DNA of 64,000 nt, taken from assembly GCF_013402815.2 (NCBI RefSeq), contig NZ_CP058601.1, positions 682,001-746,000 on the forward strand. The letters run 5' to 3'. The notes under the pieces were generated by a model that saw only the letters and a list, made by a program, of their open reading frames with translations, searched no databases and had not been told where the DNA came from. The position numbers and the translations under genes were made by a program. Of the stretch, positions 1 to 10,473 are shown piece by piece (position 1 is the first letter of the stretch; each line of letters starts with the position of its first letter). The stretch is from Natrinema halophilum. Its GTDB lineage: Archaea > Halobacteriota > Halobacteria > Halobacteriales > Natrialbaceae.

Positions 1-1370
1 GGCCATTTCGTCGTCGGCGGGTGGACGCCATAATCGAGCATTCGTTTCGCGACGTCGGCGGCGTCCTGCTCGCCGGCGCTAGCGACGAACTCGTGGTGGA
101 ACGGGCCGTACGGGATGTCGTAATCGATCTGTTCCGCGAGGTAGTTCGCGTTCAGGACGGCGGAGGCACTTGCGTCCGCGAGTCCGCCGTCACCGAGACG
201 GGCGATGTACGCGAACGTTTTGAGCAGTACCAGCCAGTTGCCGTGGAAGCCGTGGACGTTACCGATAGTTCGGTCGGGATCGACTCGCTCGTAGACCTGC
301 TCATCCGATCGGGAGCTTCCGTTGCGCTCGCGGACGGTCGGTGCGGGAAGAAACGGCGCCAGTTCTTCGACGACGCCGACCGGACCCGCGCCCGGTCCGC
401 CGCCGCCGTGGGGGGTCGCAAACGTTTTGTGAACGTTGTAGTGCATCACGTCGAAACCCATATCTCCGGGGCGTGCGCGACCGAGTAGGGCGTTCAGGTT
501 TGCCCCGTCGTAATACAGCAATCCGCCGGCGTCGTGGACCATCGCCGCGATCGTTTCGATGTCGCGCTCGAACAGGCCGAGCGTGTTCGGGTTGGTCAGC
601 ATGAGCGCCGCGGTATTGTCCGATAACGCGGCCTCGAGCGCCTCGAGGTCGACCCGCCCCTCGTCGTCGCTGGGCAGGGAGACGACGTCGTAGCCGCCGA
701 GTGCGGCGCTCGCAAAGTTCGTACCGTGGGCGCTTTCGGGGACGATGACCTCGTCTCGATGGCCCTCTCCGTTGTGCTGGTGATAGGCTGTGGCAACGCG
801 AATTCCGACGAACTCGCCCGCCGCGCCGGCGGGCGGCTGAAGCGTCACTGCGTCCATCCCGCCGATACGGGCGAGGTAGTCCTGTAGGCGATAGAGGACT
901 TCGAGGGTGCCCTGGATCGATTCGTCGGGCCGATCGGGATGAACGGCCGCGGACGGGAGTGCTGCCACGTCCTCCGTAAACTTCGGGTTGTACTTCATCG
1001 TACAGGAACCAAGCGGATACGGACCGCTGTCGATCCCGTAGGTCATCTGGGAGAGCCGCGTGTAGTGACGAGCGAGTTCGGGTTCGGAAAGCTCCGGAAG
1101 CTCGAGGGAATCACGCGTCAGGTCGTCCGGCAACGGCGAGCCGCCGCTGGTGGCGTTCACGTTGGCGGTACCGTTTTCGGCGGTCTCTTCGACGTCAGCG
1201 TGACCGGTTTTCTGCCCGGCCCCGCCACCGTCGTCCGCAACCCGTTCGATCTCGATCCGCGTCAGGTCTTTCTCCGAGAGCAGGGGTTCGTACTCGCCGT
1301 TTTCGATGTACCGGGCCTGATCGTATCGCGATTGCGACGCAACGCGTTCAGGCGACCGGTCGTCGGTCAT
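1..1370 (-). CDS. gcvPB: Glycine dehydrogenase (decarboxylating) subunit 2, 3' end cut by window edge
   Basis: Catalytic PLP-binding half of the two-subunit P-protein of the glycine cleavage system. It decarboxylates glycine and passes the aminomethyl group to the lipoyl arm of GcvH. The reverse strand opens with [20 protein letters not shown] and stays open to the window edge (456 codons visible). Family hallmarks are visible: GSCTMKYNP near residue 125 and the PLP-lysine segment [18 protein letters not shown] near residues 310-325. The ATG (1368-1370) overlaps the gcvPA stop as ATGA, so the two are translationally coupled. The C-terminus lies outside the window. gcvT and gcvH, usually neighbours, are 18 kb away on the other strand. 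Confidence 0.96.
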   Translation of the reverse strand, partial: MTDDRSPERVASQSRYDQARYIENGEYEPLLSEKDLTRIEIERVADDGGGAGQKTGHADVEETAENGTANVNATSGGSPLPDDLTRDSLELPELSEPELARHYTRLSQMTYGIDSGPYPLGSCTMKYNPKFTEDVAALPSAAVHPDRPDESIQGTLEVLYRLQDYLARIGGMDAVTLQPPAGAAGEFVGIRVATAYHQHNGEGHRDEVIVPESAHGTNFASAALGGYDVVSLPSDDEGRVDLEALEAALSDNTAALMLTNPNTLGLFERDIETIAAMVHDAGGLLYYDGANLNALLGRARPGDMGFDVMHYNVHKTFATPHGGGGPGAGPVGVVEELAPFLPAPTVRERNGSSRSDEQVYERVDPDRTIGNVHGFHGNWLVLLKTFAYIARLGDGGLADASASAVLNANYLAEQIDYDIPYGPFHHEFVASAGEQDAADVAKRMLDYGVHPPTTKW

Positions 1371-2704
1371 CGGACCACCTCCTCGAAGATAGCGACGAAT
1401 CGGTCGAGTCGCTCATCGGAAACGCCGGCTACACAGACCTGGATCTCGTGGTCGCCGACGACGTGTACTGCGAAGCCGTGGCGTTCGATGTCGCCGGCGA
1501 CGGCTCGCGCGGGCTGGTCGACGTGAACCACGAACTCGCGAAAGTGGCGCCGATCGTGAACTGGGGCGTGGACGCCGATCAGATCGTCGAGTCGCTCAGC
1601 CAAGCCTTCCGCTCGTTCGACGCCGCGTTTTGCGAGATCGACCATTCCACTCGGTCCGAGAACTGCGGCGTGCATCGCTGTTCGGAGCGCAACCCAGGCC
1701 TGATTCGTACAGATATTGCTCGTGGCGCGTTCGCGTCGGATGTGCTGTTCACGCGTTTGTAGCGTCAGCGTGAACGCGCGCCTGTCCGTCGCGTCTTCGC
1801 TTGCACCGACCAATCGACCTGGGGTTTGCCGGAGGTACCGTTCTCGAGTCGCAAACAGGCCAAGCCCCATTCCATAACTCGTCGGGAGACCGAGGACGCT
1901 TGCGTCGCCGACGACGACGTCGACACCAACGTCAGCGGGCCGCTGGAGCAGCGAGAGTGCGATGGGGTCCGTTCCGAGCGCGAAGAGGGCATCGTTGGCA
2001 TCAGTGAGGGAACCGATCGTCGCCAGGTTCTCTTCGATCGTTCCTCGAACGGTCGGATTTTCGGCGTAGACCATCACTGCTTCGCGGTCGAGGGCCGCCT
2101 CGAGTCCCGACAGATCGACGTTTCCGTCGTCGACTGGATACGTCTCGACCGTAAGATCGGTGCCCGCGATGTAGTTCTCGAGGGTACTCCGCCGTTCCTC
2201 GCGGAGGAATTGGGGGACGAGCACGCGATGTCCCGTCGTTTCTCGGACCCGATCGGACAGCGTGGCGGCCTCACCGAGCGCCGTCGCCGCATCGTAGATC
2301 GAACAGTTCGCGATTTCGAGGCCGGTTAGCTCGACCAGGAGCGACTGGTACTCGAACAGCGCCTGGAGGAAGCCCTGAGAGGCTTCGGGCTGATACTGCG
2401 TGTAGGACGTGAGAAACTCCGACCGATCCGCGAGGTGATCGACCAGCGACGGCACGTAGTAGCTGTAGTGGCCTCGGCCGAGCAGTTCGACGATGTCGTC
2501 GTTACGGTCGAGAGTCGATCGTACTAGCTGGCGCGCTTCCCGTTCAGTTCGTGCGTCGATGCCGAAGTGGTCGTCGAACCGGACCTCGGCCGGAATGTCG
2601 AACAGGTCCTCGACGGTGTCCGCATCGACAGCTTCGAGCATCGCTTTGCGGTCCGCTTCCGTATGGGGTGCGTACGGACTCCCCGTTGCGTGTAATCCGT
2701 TCAT
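1367..2704 (-). CDS. gcvPA: Glycine dehydrogenase (decarboxylating) subunit 1
   Basis: N-terminal-type subunit of the heterotetrameric glycine decarboxylase. The product is 445 aa, normal for GcvPA. It begins [20 protein letters not shown], and the GcvP N-terminal fold is recognisable from [20 protein letters not shown] and [15 protein letters not shown] near residues 105-150. It works with GcvPB (overlap ATGA), GcvT and GcvH in one-carbon metabolism. The start at 2704 lies 116 bases from the first base of the decayed TnpB element, so its native upstream region (in many haloarchaea, gcvH) has been replaced. Confidence 0.96.
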   Translation of the reverse strand: MNGLHATGSPYAPHTEADRKAMLEAVDADTVEDLFDIPAEVRFDDHFGIDARTEREARQLVRSTLDRNDDIVELLGRGHYSYYVPSLVDHLADRSEFLTSYTQYQPEASQGFLQALFEYQSLLVELTGLEIANCSIYDAATALGEAATLSDRVRETTGHRVLVPQFLREERRSTLENYIAGTDLTVETYPVDDGNVDLSGLEAALDREAVMVYAENPTVRGTIEENLATIGSLTDANDALFALGTDPIALSLLQRPADVGVDVVVGDASVLGLPTSYGMGLGLFATRERYLRQTPGRLVGASEDATDRRAFTLTLQTREQHIRRERATSNICTNQAWVALRTAMHAAVLGPSGMVDLAKRGVERAEGLAERLDDLIGVHAPVHDRRHFREFVVHVDQPARAVAGDIERHGFAVHVVGDHEIQVCVAGVSDERLDRFVAIFEEVVR

Positions 2705-2846
2705 GGCTAGACGTAGTCTCGATCGAGCGATCCGGTTGTTCCGCTCTGGTGGTGACAGTCGCGTTCGATCCAGGACACGATACTCATATCTAACGGACTA
2801 GGGGTTATGAACGCACTCGTTTGTTACAGGTTGAACAGGCGCAACG

Positions 2847-2888
2847 CCACGGCCTTTCGGCCGTGGATACGCGCCGTCACTTCGTGAC
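2847..2888. repeat. Left-end palindromes of the TnpB element
   Basis: Two hairpins in tandem: CCACGGCC-TTTC-GGCCGTGG (2847-2866, perfect) and GTCAC-TTC-GTGAC (2876-2888). Such subterminal hairpins are the transposase recognition structures of IS200/IS605 elements. They lie about 75-115 bases upstream of the TnpB start. Confidence 0.7.
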
Positions 2889-2960
2889 CCAACCTCCCGA
2901 CGATAGCACAACCAGATATTCCAACGGAAACTTACGAAACTGGGGCGAGTTACATCTGTA

Positions 2961-3960
<1,000 letters not shown>

Positions 3961-4074
3961 TGTCAATTTCCACTACCCTTTACCGTCACCTCGAGACCGA
4001 GTCCCCCGATGGAAATCCGAGTGCGGTTAGCTCGGCCGGTACTCTGCTGGTCGTGAGAAAGGAGCGGGATCAGC

Positions 4075-5244
4075 TCACTGCTCGAAACCAGCCTCGTCGT
4101 TTGCACACTCCGTCGGCTCCGTTTTGGTGTCCTCGCTCGTCGTCGACGCAGATTCGACGGCCGTTTCCTTCGATTCGGGTTCCTCGATAGCCGTTTCCAA
4201 CGCCGACTCATCGGCCCGTTCTCCGGTATGTTCTCGAGCGAAACTGTCCAGCGTGATCTTTGCGCCGCCGAGGACGACGGGACCGATGAACAGCCCGACG
4301 GCACCGAAGACCACGAGGCCGCCAAAAATTCCGACGACGATAATCGCTGAGTTGAACGTACTGGATCGCCCGATCAAGGCAGGCCGGAGATACGAGTCAG
4401 AGAACGTAACGAACAGTCCGTAGACTCCCAGGGTAGCGCTGGCAGTTGGCCGGCCGACCGCGAGGAGGTAAACCGCCGCTGGAATCCATACTCCGAACGC
4501 GCCAACGAGGGGAAGCAGCGTCAGAAGGAACGTTGCCACGGTGAGAAAAATGACTGCGGGAACGCCGGCAACCGCAAGCCCGATACCGAGCATTACCGCC
4601 TGTATGGCCGCAACAGCGACGTTTCCGACGACTGAGGCCCACATGAGGCGGTCGAGTCCCATACGAAGTTCCTCGAGCACGTCGTCGTCGATTGGAAGCA
4701 CCCACTGGAACCACATAACGAGCTTCTCTCCATCCCGCAACAGTGCGAAGAGAACGAACAGGGTGATAGTCAGCCCGATGAAAACACCCGGCAATCCGCC
4801 GACGATATCGATCGCTCCCGTCGAGATTCCCTGGAGACCAGTTGCGATACGGTTCTGGTTCGACTGGTACAGATCCGCCAGATCGACGGCATACCCGTTA
4901 GTGGCAAGGGCCTGTTCGATCGTCTCGACGTCGATTTGACCCTGTCTGATGGAACTGACGAGCCGTATCGACTGGCGTATAGCGACAGAGACGACGTACA
5001 CGAGAGGGAGCAAAACCACGAGCAACGTCGCAACGACCACCGTGATCGCTGCGACCGTCGATCTGACATAATTCTCGAGTCGTCGTTGGACTGGGTGCAT
5101 AATGTACGCGAGAACGACACCGAAGAGGACGTATTGAAGATACGGCAGAACGACGAACAGCGCGAGGGTACCGCTAATCAGTGCGAGCGCGGTCAATCCG
5201 GGCTGGTCTACGAGCCAGTCCGGTGGACCGGGACGGTCTGCCAT
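4075..5244 (-). CDS. AI-2E / PerM (DUF20) family membrane transporter
   Basis: 389-aa polytopic membrane protein. It starts MADRPGPPDWLVDQPGLTAL, and hydrophobic segments begin at about residues 16, 35 and 62. The central region carries the family landmark GGLPGVFIGLTITLFVLFAL. C-terminal segments around ATFLLTLLPLVGAFGVWIPA and IVVGIFGGLVVFGAVGLFIG (residues 235-330) match the YdiK/PerM/TqsA-type permease fold. The last 60 residues form an acidic cytoplasmic tail. The substrate is not predictable: the family name derives from a quorum-signal exporter, but members also act as Na+/H+ antiporters or export other solutes. It appears monocistronic. Confidence 0.88.
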   Translation of the reverse strand: MADRPGPPDWLVDQPGLTALALISGTLALFVVLPYLQYVLFGVVLAYIMHPVQRRLENYVRSTVAAITVVVATLLVVLLPLVYVVSVAIRQSIRLVSSIRQGQIDVETIEQALATNGYAVDLADLYQSNQNRIATGLQGISTGAIDIVGGLPGVFIGLTITLFVLFALLRDGEKLVMWFQWVLPIDDDVLEELRMGLDRLMWASVVGNVAVAAIQAVMLGIGLAVAGVPAVIFLTVATFLLTLLPLVGAFGVWIPAAVYLLAVGRPTASATLGVYGLFVTFSDSYLRPALIGRSSTFNSAIIVVGIFGGLVVFGAVGLFIGPVVLGGAKITLDSFAREHTGERADESALETAIEEPESKETAVESASTTSEDTKTEPTECANDEAGFEQ

Positions 5245-5384
5245 GTGGAGTCCTAGAGCGACACGTTACATTAGTCCATTGATACAAATCGAGAATTCCG
5301 AGTCGGACGGATCAGTTCGGCCTCGACAGGTTCAGCGGTTTCGTTTGCGTACCGCGACCTGCTACTCCACGATGGTTACGACTG

Positions 5385-6722
5385 CTATTCGACGTATCGA
5401 TACTTTCGTTCGCCCATCCTGCCCCACCCGTCGAACACGAACTCCGAATCTGGCGTCGTAAACTCCTCGACATCGACGTCCATCTCGTGGTTGTGAACGT
5501 CGTGAATTTCTTCATAGTCCTCCCACTCGAGTTCGTAGCGATCTGCAAGCTGTTCGTCGACGTTGAGAGCTTCGATTTCGTTTTGCCAGCCCTCCTGAAT
5601 CGTCTCAGCGTGGATTTCTGCCTGCGCGCCGCTTCCGTAAGAGGCGACGAGCAGTTTCTCACCAGCGACCTCGCGTTCGTTCTCGAGGGCGTGTTTGAGA
5701 GCACTCACACGGGCGACGTGGACCGATCCGGTGTACCAGTTTCCGACTTCACGGGAAATCGTCAGCGTCGGGTCGATGGTTGCGTCGTACCACTGGGTGT
5801 AGCGATCGGTGTCTTTGAGCGCATCCATGTAGTCCCGCAGGGCATCGCGGTACTCGTCGTCGGAGTCGAACGCTTCGGGCCGGGGCTGTCGACCGATTTC
5901 CTCGGCGAGTTCGTCCTCGATGCTCGTATCGCGGATGACGTGGCGGTAGGCTAACAGTGCAGCCTTTCGGACCATGCCGGGGAACGGGGTATGGAACGGC
6001 GCATAGATGATGTCGTCTTCGTGGACGTCGCCGGCGACGCTCTCGAAGTCCTCGAGGGCTTCGCGCATCCGTGCGAGGTAGACTTGCACGGACCGTTTGC
6101 CGTCGACTGAGGGGAACTGCTGGTTGGGTTTGAGGAAATCCGTCTCGTCGGCAGAGCCGTAGCCCTGCTCGGTGGAGAGTTCGACCAGACTCGGGTCCTC
6201 GCTGATGAGCATCGCGACGGCCCCGGCACCCTGGGTCGCCTCGCCGTCGTCGCCGCGTGCGTACAGCGCCGTATCGGTCGCGATAACCAGTGCCGAGCGA
6301 CCACGGTTGCGACCGGCCTGAATCCAGTTGTACGCGTCGTCCAGGCTTTGCGTTCCCGAGATGCAGGCAAACTTCCGTTCGCCCTTGTTCGCGTGGTGGA
6401 AATCCCCGTCGTAGACCTGTTCGAGGCATCCAGCGACGTACGTCGAAACCGGCTTGGAGTTGTCGAAGGCGCTCTCGGTCGCGACGTCGATTCGTCCGAT
6501 ATCGTCGGGTTGGAGGCCTTTGCGCTCCATCAGCCGGTGGGCGGCGTTCGCGCCCATCGTGACGATGTCCTCGTAGCTGTCCGGGAAGGAACTGACGTTG
6601 AGGCCGAGCCCCTTCGTGTATTTAGCGGGGTCTTCGCCTTTCTCCGGGGCGAACGTCCCAGGAAGATCGAGTTTGAGGTTCCCGGTCCAGATTTCGACGG
6701 CGTCAATGCCGACTGCTGTCAT
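5385..6722 (-). CDS. hmgB: Hydroxymethylglutaryl-CoA synthase
   Basis: Condenses acetyl-CoA with acetoacetyl-CoA to HMG-CoA, the entry to the mevalonate route that supplies archaeal isoprenoid lipids. I start it at 6722 (MTAVGIDAVEIWTGNLKL), because the nine codons upstream are not family sequence; the product is 445 aa. The catalytic triad is visible: Glu83 in ATESAFDNSK, Cys120 in KFACISGTQSL and His244 in APFHTPFPGM. Substrate-binding GSG near residue 370 (VASYGSGAQAE) is present. The length and the acidic C-terminus fit haloarchaeal homologues. No linked mevalonate gene is seen here. Confidence 0.95.
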   Translation of the reverse strand: MTAVGIDAVEIWTGNLKLDLPGTFAPEKGEDPAKYTKGLGLNVSSFPDSYEDIVTMGANAAHRLMERKGLQPDDIGRIDVATESAFDNSKPVSTYVAGCLEQVYDGDFHHANKGERKFACISGTQSLDDAYNWIQAGRNRGRSALVIATDTALYARGDDGEATQGAGAVAMLISEDPSLVELSTEQGYGSADETDFLKPNQQFPSVDGKRSVQVYLARMREALEDFESVAGDVHEDDIIYAPFHTPFPGMVRKAALLAYRHVIRDTSIEDELAEEIGRQPRPEAFDSDDEYRDALRDYMDALKDTDRYTQWYDATIDPTLTISREVGNWYTGSVHVARVSALKHALENEREVAGEKLLVASYGSGAQAEIHAETIQEGWQNEIEALNVDEQLADRYELEWEDYEEIHDVHNHEMDVDVEEFTTPDSEFVFDGWGRMGERKYRYVE

Positions 6723-6866
6723 ACGTTTCCAATACAGGTGATAGTACAAGATATTGTCGTTCGTCGATTCGACGATTGTCTAAACCTCTCGGATCACATC
6801 TAGTCGACGCACCGAGAAAAGAGGTGTCAAAGTGTGTAATGGAGCAGCGTACGGCTTCGGGGATCT

Positions 6867-6887
6867 GGGCGCCTGTCGATGGCGCCC
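6867..6887 (-). terminator. Hairpin 3' of the pilin-like gene
   Basis: Perfect 7-bp stem GGGCGCC / GGCGCCC with a 7-base loop, 37 bases beyond the stop of the 6924-8474 gene and upstream of the HMG-CoA synthase start. Archaeal termination mainly needs T-runs, which are absent here. It may therefore be an RNA 3' stabiliser or processing site rather than a strict terminator. Confidence 0.4.
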
Positions 6888-6923
6888 ATAACTGAACTTG
6901 TGGCGAATCGGTCTACCCGTCTT

Positions 6924-8474
6924 TCAATTGCAAAGATCGACCGTTCCATCGGCTTTGCTCAGTTGGGCCCCACAGACTTCTCCAGTATCGCGGACTTCGA
7001 CCTCGAGCCATACTGGGTAGGGCTCTGCGCCACCCTGATTGGAACCGCTCTTAACTTGAACGATCGTGCTACCGCTCGTTGCTGCGTTGGTAATTGTCTC
7101 GTTGCCGACGACCGTTCCACCTTTCTGATCACGGATTCGAGCGTCGATGTCCCCACGGTTGGAGAGGTTCCAGGTAAACTCGGCTGATCGGAGTCCATGT
7201 TTCGTATGCTCGGTATTCATTCGACCGGTAGCCGACTCGAGCGAGGGGCCGCTGCGCGATATCTCGAGGGAGATTTTGTCGCCGTCGCTTCCGCTCGAAG
7301 TGTAGACGGCAACCGTGTCCCCGTCCGTAGCGCTCGAGTTGACTGTGAACATCGTGGTGTTCATTCCGCTACTATTTGTCGTCCCTTCCGTCGGTGATAC
7401 ATTCCCGACGTTTTGATCACTGACTGCGTACCTGACGGTCGCACCGTCCGCAGTTGCGTTGGTACCCATCGTCAGGTCGACGGAGGTACCGGTAACGACA
7501 CAGGAGTCGTCGGTACAGTTGCTGTCGACGACGCTCGACTGCCCCGACGGATCTTGCCAGTCGACGGAGTACGCTGGACTCGATCCGGACTCGCTTCCCC
7601 GGCGTTCGACATCGAAGTCAGAGTTGGAAGCCCCGTGGTCACCGACTCCAACGCGCGCCATCTGGAGGTCGTAGGGTTCCCCCTTCTTCGCAAGTTCGAT
7701 CCGAAGCGTGCCGTCCGCGTAGGCCACGACTCGAGCATCCGACTCGCCGTCGTCAAACGTGGTTCCGATCGTTTCGTTCCAGGCACTCGGGGATCGTGTC
7801 GGGATCGAAAGCGTAATATTGCCACTTCCGTCCGAGGTAACGGGGACCGGATCGTTCGGTCCGCTGAGTATCTCCGGATCGAGTGAGACGCCACCGCGAC
7901 CGGCCTCCGAAACGCTCCCGTTCAACAGAACGAGCCTGATCGTTCCGTCGCTGATCACTCCGTTCCCCGACAGGGGGATGGTCGCCTCCTCGAAGTCGTT
8001 GTACGCGAAACCATGTTCGATCCTGGTCGCCGGCGCGTCTCGGTACTCGTTGTAATCCGGTCGATACACGAGCGTGGTCGATTCGTACGGCATCCCGACC
8101 AGACGATCCGGATTCTCGTCGTACTCCGACGAATTTTGCACGTCTGCGTTCGAAACGGTCACGTTCCCCGTCCCGGTCGTCTTCAGCGTTCCCGACGGGT
8201 CCGGCGGATTCGCGGTAAACGTACGGGACGGATACTGAGCGCCAAGAGTTACGGAAACCGACTTCGAGCCGCCGTCGCTCCCAACGTTTCTGATCGCGTT
8301 TCGCAACTCCAACATCTCGTTGTGAACCCGTTGATTGTGATCGCTCTCTATCGCGTGGTTCTGCGCAGGAACGGCGTTTACCTGATACATCGCGAGCGCG
8401 GCGAAGACGATAGCGAGCATCAACACCGCCCCGATCTGGACGGTCACCGCCCGCTCATCTTCCCACGGTGGCAT
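6924..8474 (-). CDS. Pilin-like secreted or surface protein, function unknown
   Basis: 516 aa. The N-terminus MPPWEDERAVTVQIGAVLML leads into one hydrophobic helix (residues 12-32), then AQNHAIESDHNQRVHNEMLE. A short charged leader followed by an N-terminal helix that can enter a filament core is typical of archaeal class III (type IV pilin/archaellin-like) signals. The rest is acidic, low in lysine and rich in Gly/Ser/Thr and Asp. Predicted beta sequence contains many N-x-S/T sequons (for example NSSEYD, NCTDDS, NATADG). A Cys pair (SNCTDDSCVV) sits near residue 320, and the C-terminus has VCGAQLSKADGTVDLCN. It is probably exported and glycosylated. The hairpin at 6867-6887 follows its stop. 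Confidence 0.75.
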   Translation of the reverse strand: MPPWEDERAVTVQIGAVLMLAIVFAALAMYQVNAVPAQNHAIESDHNQRVHNEMLELRNAIRNVGSDGGSKSVSVTLGAQYPSRTFTANPPDPSGTLKTTGTGNVTVSNADVQNSSEYDENPDRLVGMPYESTTLVYRPDYNEYRDAPATRIEHGFAYNDFEEATIPLSGNGVISDGTIRLVLLNGSVSEAGRGGVSLDPEILSGPNDPVPVTSDGSGNITLSIPTRSPSAWNETIGTTFDDGESDARVVAYADGTLRIELAKKGEPYDLQMARVGVGDHGASNSDFDVERRGSESGSSPAYSVDWQDPSGQSSVVDSNCTDDSCVVTGTSVDLTMGTNATADGATVRYAVSDQNVGNVSPTEGTTNSSGMNTTMFTVNSSATDGDTVAVYTSSGSDGDKISLEISRSGPSLESATGRMNTEHTKHGLRSAEFTWNLSNRGDIDARIRDQKGGTVVGNETITNAATSGSTIVQVKSGSNQGGAEPYPVWLEVEVRDTGEVCGAQLSKADGTVDLCN

Positions 8475-8547
8475 AGGCGAGGATAGTCGTCGCTGCTTAA
8501 ACGTCTGGTGGCTACCGATCGTGACTCAAAACTGGTCGCGACGGCCG

Positions 8548-9126
8548 CTATTCGTCTTCCTCGACGACTTCGGGATCGCTCATCGCACTCTGGAGACTGT
8601 CCAGTCCGTTGATCCATTCGGTAACGAGCCCGTACTCGAGATCGTCGGCGACGGTCATATCGAGTTCCTCGTCGTCGATAATGAGCGTCCCGGCCTGGGC
8701 TGCGTAACCGAGTGCGGCGTCGAGATCTTCCTCGGCTTCGGCGTCCGCCGCAGCCCCGAGATAATCCCCGACGCTTCCGTCTTCGACTGGGCCGTTGGCG
8801 ATGTACTCTTCGGCGGCAAAGAAGACGCAAACCAGACTCGTCTGGACGCCGTCGACGAGGATCAGTTTCTCCTCGTTTTCGATGTCGACCTCGCTGAGAA
8901 CGATCTCGCGGACGTCGTTGATTTCCGCTAACGCGTCTTCCTGACCGAGCTCCCCGTCGTCGTAGGCTGCGACGATTTTCGCGATTGCGATAGCCGTATC
9001 GTCCTGCAGATTAAGCAGGAGCCGAGCCGAAGATTCGTCTTCCGGATCGATCTCTTCGTCTTTGATGCGATCGATCCAGTTCTGCCAGCGCTCCTCCGAG
9101 TAGAACTCGGTCGGGGAATTGCTCAT
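8548..9126 (-). CDS. DUF2150 family protein
   Basis: 192-aa very acidic, mostly helical cytoplasmic protein, MSNSPTEFYSEERWQNWIDR at the N-terminus. The opening YSEERWQNWI.RIKDEEIDPEDE and the block VLSEVDIENEEKLILVDGVQ match my recollection of the haloarchaeal DUF2150 family. There is no signal peptide or membrane segment, and no catalytic motif is evident. It is 73 bases upstream of nothing obvious on the same strand and is probably its own transcript. Function is unknown across the family. Confidence 0.8.
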   Translation of the reverse strand: MSNSPTEFYSEERWQNWIDRIKDEEIDPEDESSARLLLNLQDDTAIAIAKIVAAYDDGELGQEDALAEINDVREIVLSEVDIENEEKLILVDGVQTSLVCVFFAAEEYIANGPVEDGSVGDYLGAAADAEAEEDLDAALGYAAQAGTLIIDDEELDMTVADDLEYGLVTEWINGLDSLQSAMSDPEVVEEDE

Positions 9127-9404
9127 ACAGACACCTACACCGGCCGCTTGAAATGCCTTTCTCTACATCAGCCGGATCAGCTGAATGTTCACGATCCGTC
9201 GAAGGACCTCGCTGGCCATGAAAACGTCGGTACACGCGACAATCCGCCGTTCGTTCCTCGCGGCGTCTGACGCTGCACTCGTTTGCAATCACCTGTCACT
9301 CGGTCGTCCACCATCGATACACGTCCGTCGAACGAGTGTGTTTCGGGTGGCCGTACTCCCGCGCGGTCGACGGGGATGCTGGTAGCTCACTTTCCCGAAC
9401 CTGC

Positions 9405-10256
9405 TCACTGGTTTTGCTCGAGTGTCGCTACCGTGTCGATGTCGTAGACCTGTTCCGGCGTATCGACGTGTGCGGTCTCGACTGCCTCGTCGTGACCGGA
9501 CTCGAGTAGCCATCGGACGCGACGAGGTACCGTTTTCGGTCCGAGAACCGCTCCTGGTCGATCAGGATCGTCGATGTAGTCGGTTTCCATCAGGAACGGA
9601 TCACCGCGCGCAACAGCGGTTTCGAGACGGTCTTTCTCGCTCATCACGCTCGGTGTCGGACCCTCGAGGCGGCCGCCCGCATAGTGTTTGACGACTCGAT
9701 GAGCCGGGAGGCCGACGTCTTCGGCCCAGTCGGTGACCGCCGACAGATCCTCGCTGGCTTCCGTGTGCAACTGAACGGCACAGTCGAGGGCCGCACCGTG
9801 CTCGAATGCCCGTCGCATGACTTCGTTCGACGCCTTCCAGACGTCGTCAGCTACCTCGTAGTGGGGGCGGCCGGATTTCAGCGCCAGCGCATCGCCCGCT
9901 TCGACGTACTCTGCGGCGACGTCGATTCCGGCCATCATTAGGTCGCGGGCTTCCTCGGGTGCGAAGTTGCGGTCGTCGACGAGTCTGGAAATCAGCCCCG
10001 GGTGGACGCCGAGGACGGGCCAGGCTCGTCCCTCGAGTTCGCTCGATGCTTCTTCGACGATTTCGATGGTGCGCTCGAAGACGGACCGGAAATCGTCGCC
10101 TGTTTCGGCCTCGACGCCGAGATGCCAGGAGGGCTTGTTAACCACGAGCAGGTGAGTACCGCCGACGCGGGCGAAATCTTTGACGGCAGCGATGCCTCGA
10201 TGGTTGTCCGGATCGAGGTGGAGGTGGTCGTCCAGTACCGGCGTCTCGTCGATCAT
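9405..10256 (-). CDS. TatD family metal-dependent hydrolase
   Basis: 283 aa. Metal-binding motif LDDHLHLD at residues 7-14 (the H-x-H of the amidohydrolase barrel), VLGVHPGLIS near residue 82, VQLHTEAS near residue 160, VKHYAGG near residue 187, and the late FLMETDYIDDP with its metal-binding Asp near residue 225. These give a TIM-barrel TatD-type hydrolase, a family that includes 3'-5' DNases. The substrate of this archaeal subgroup is not known to me. The gene stands alone between DUF2150 and the divergently transcribed antiporter. Confidence 0.85.
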   Translation of the reverse strand: MIDETPVLDDHLHLDPDNHRGIAAVKDFARVGGTHLLVVNKPSWHLGVEAETGDDFRSVFERTIEIVEEASSELEGRAWPVLGVHPGLISRLVDDRNFAPEEARDLMMAGIDVAAEYVEAGDALALKSGRPHYEVADDVWKASNEVMRRAFEHGAALDCAVQLHTEASEDLSAVTDWAEDVGLPAHRVVKHYAGGRLEGPTPSVMSEKDRLETAVARGDPFLMETDYIDDPDRPGAVLGPKTVPRRVRWLLESGHDEAVETAHVDTPEQVYDIDTVATLEQNQ

Positions 10257-10420
10257 AGGAGACAGTGGGGGACCCGCGCTCGAAAAGTCACCGACTCGGG
10301 CTTAGGTTCTGTGACCCCCGACGACCGGAGAGATTGTGATGTGAATTTCTGGGACATTAAACATCTGGTTACTGCCCCCTGAACCACGGCTTCCTTCGGA
10401 TAAAGTATTGTCAGTAATGG

Positions 10421-10430
10421 TTATAAAAAC
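10421..10430 (+). promoter_or_regulatory. TATA box of the antiporter operon
   Basis: TTATAAAAAC is the most AT-rich block upstream of the 10474 start. Transcription would begin near 10450, leaving about 24 bases of leader before the GTG start. Confidence 0.45.
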
Positions 10431-10473
10431 GGGTGTGGTAAGGAATTGCGTGTATCAGTATGGGTGACCCAAC

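Noticed and set aside
1448-1762. Plus-strand frames inside gcvPA/gcvPB
   Set aside because: Shadows of the minus-strand genes; no motifs.
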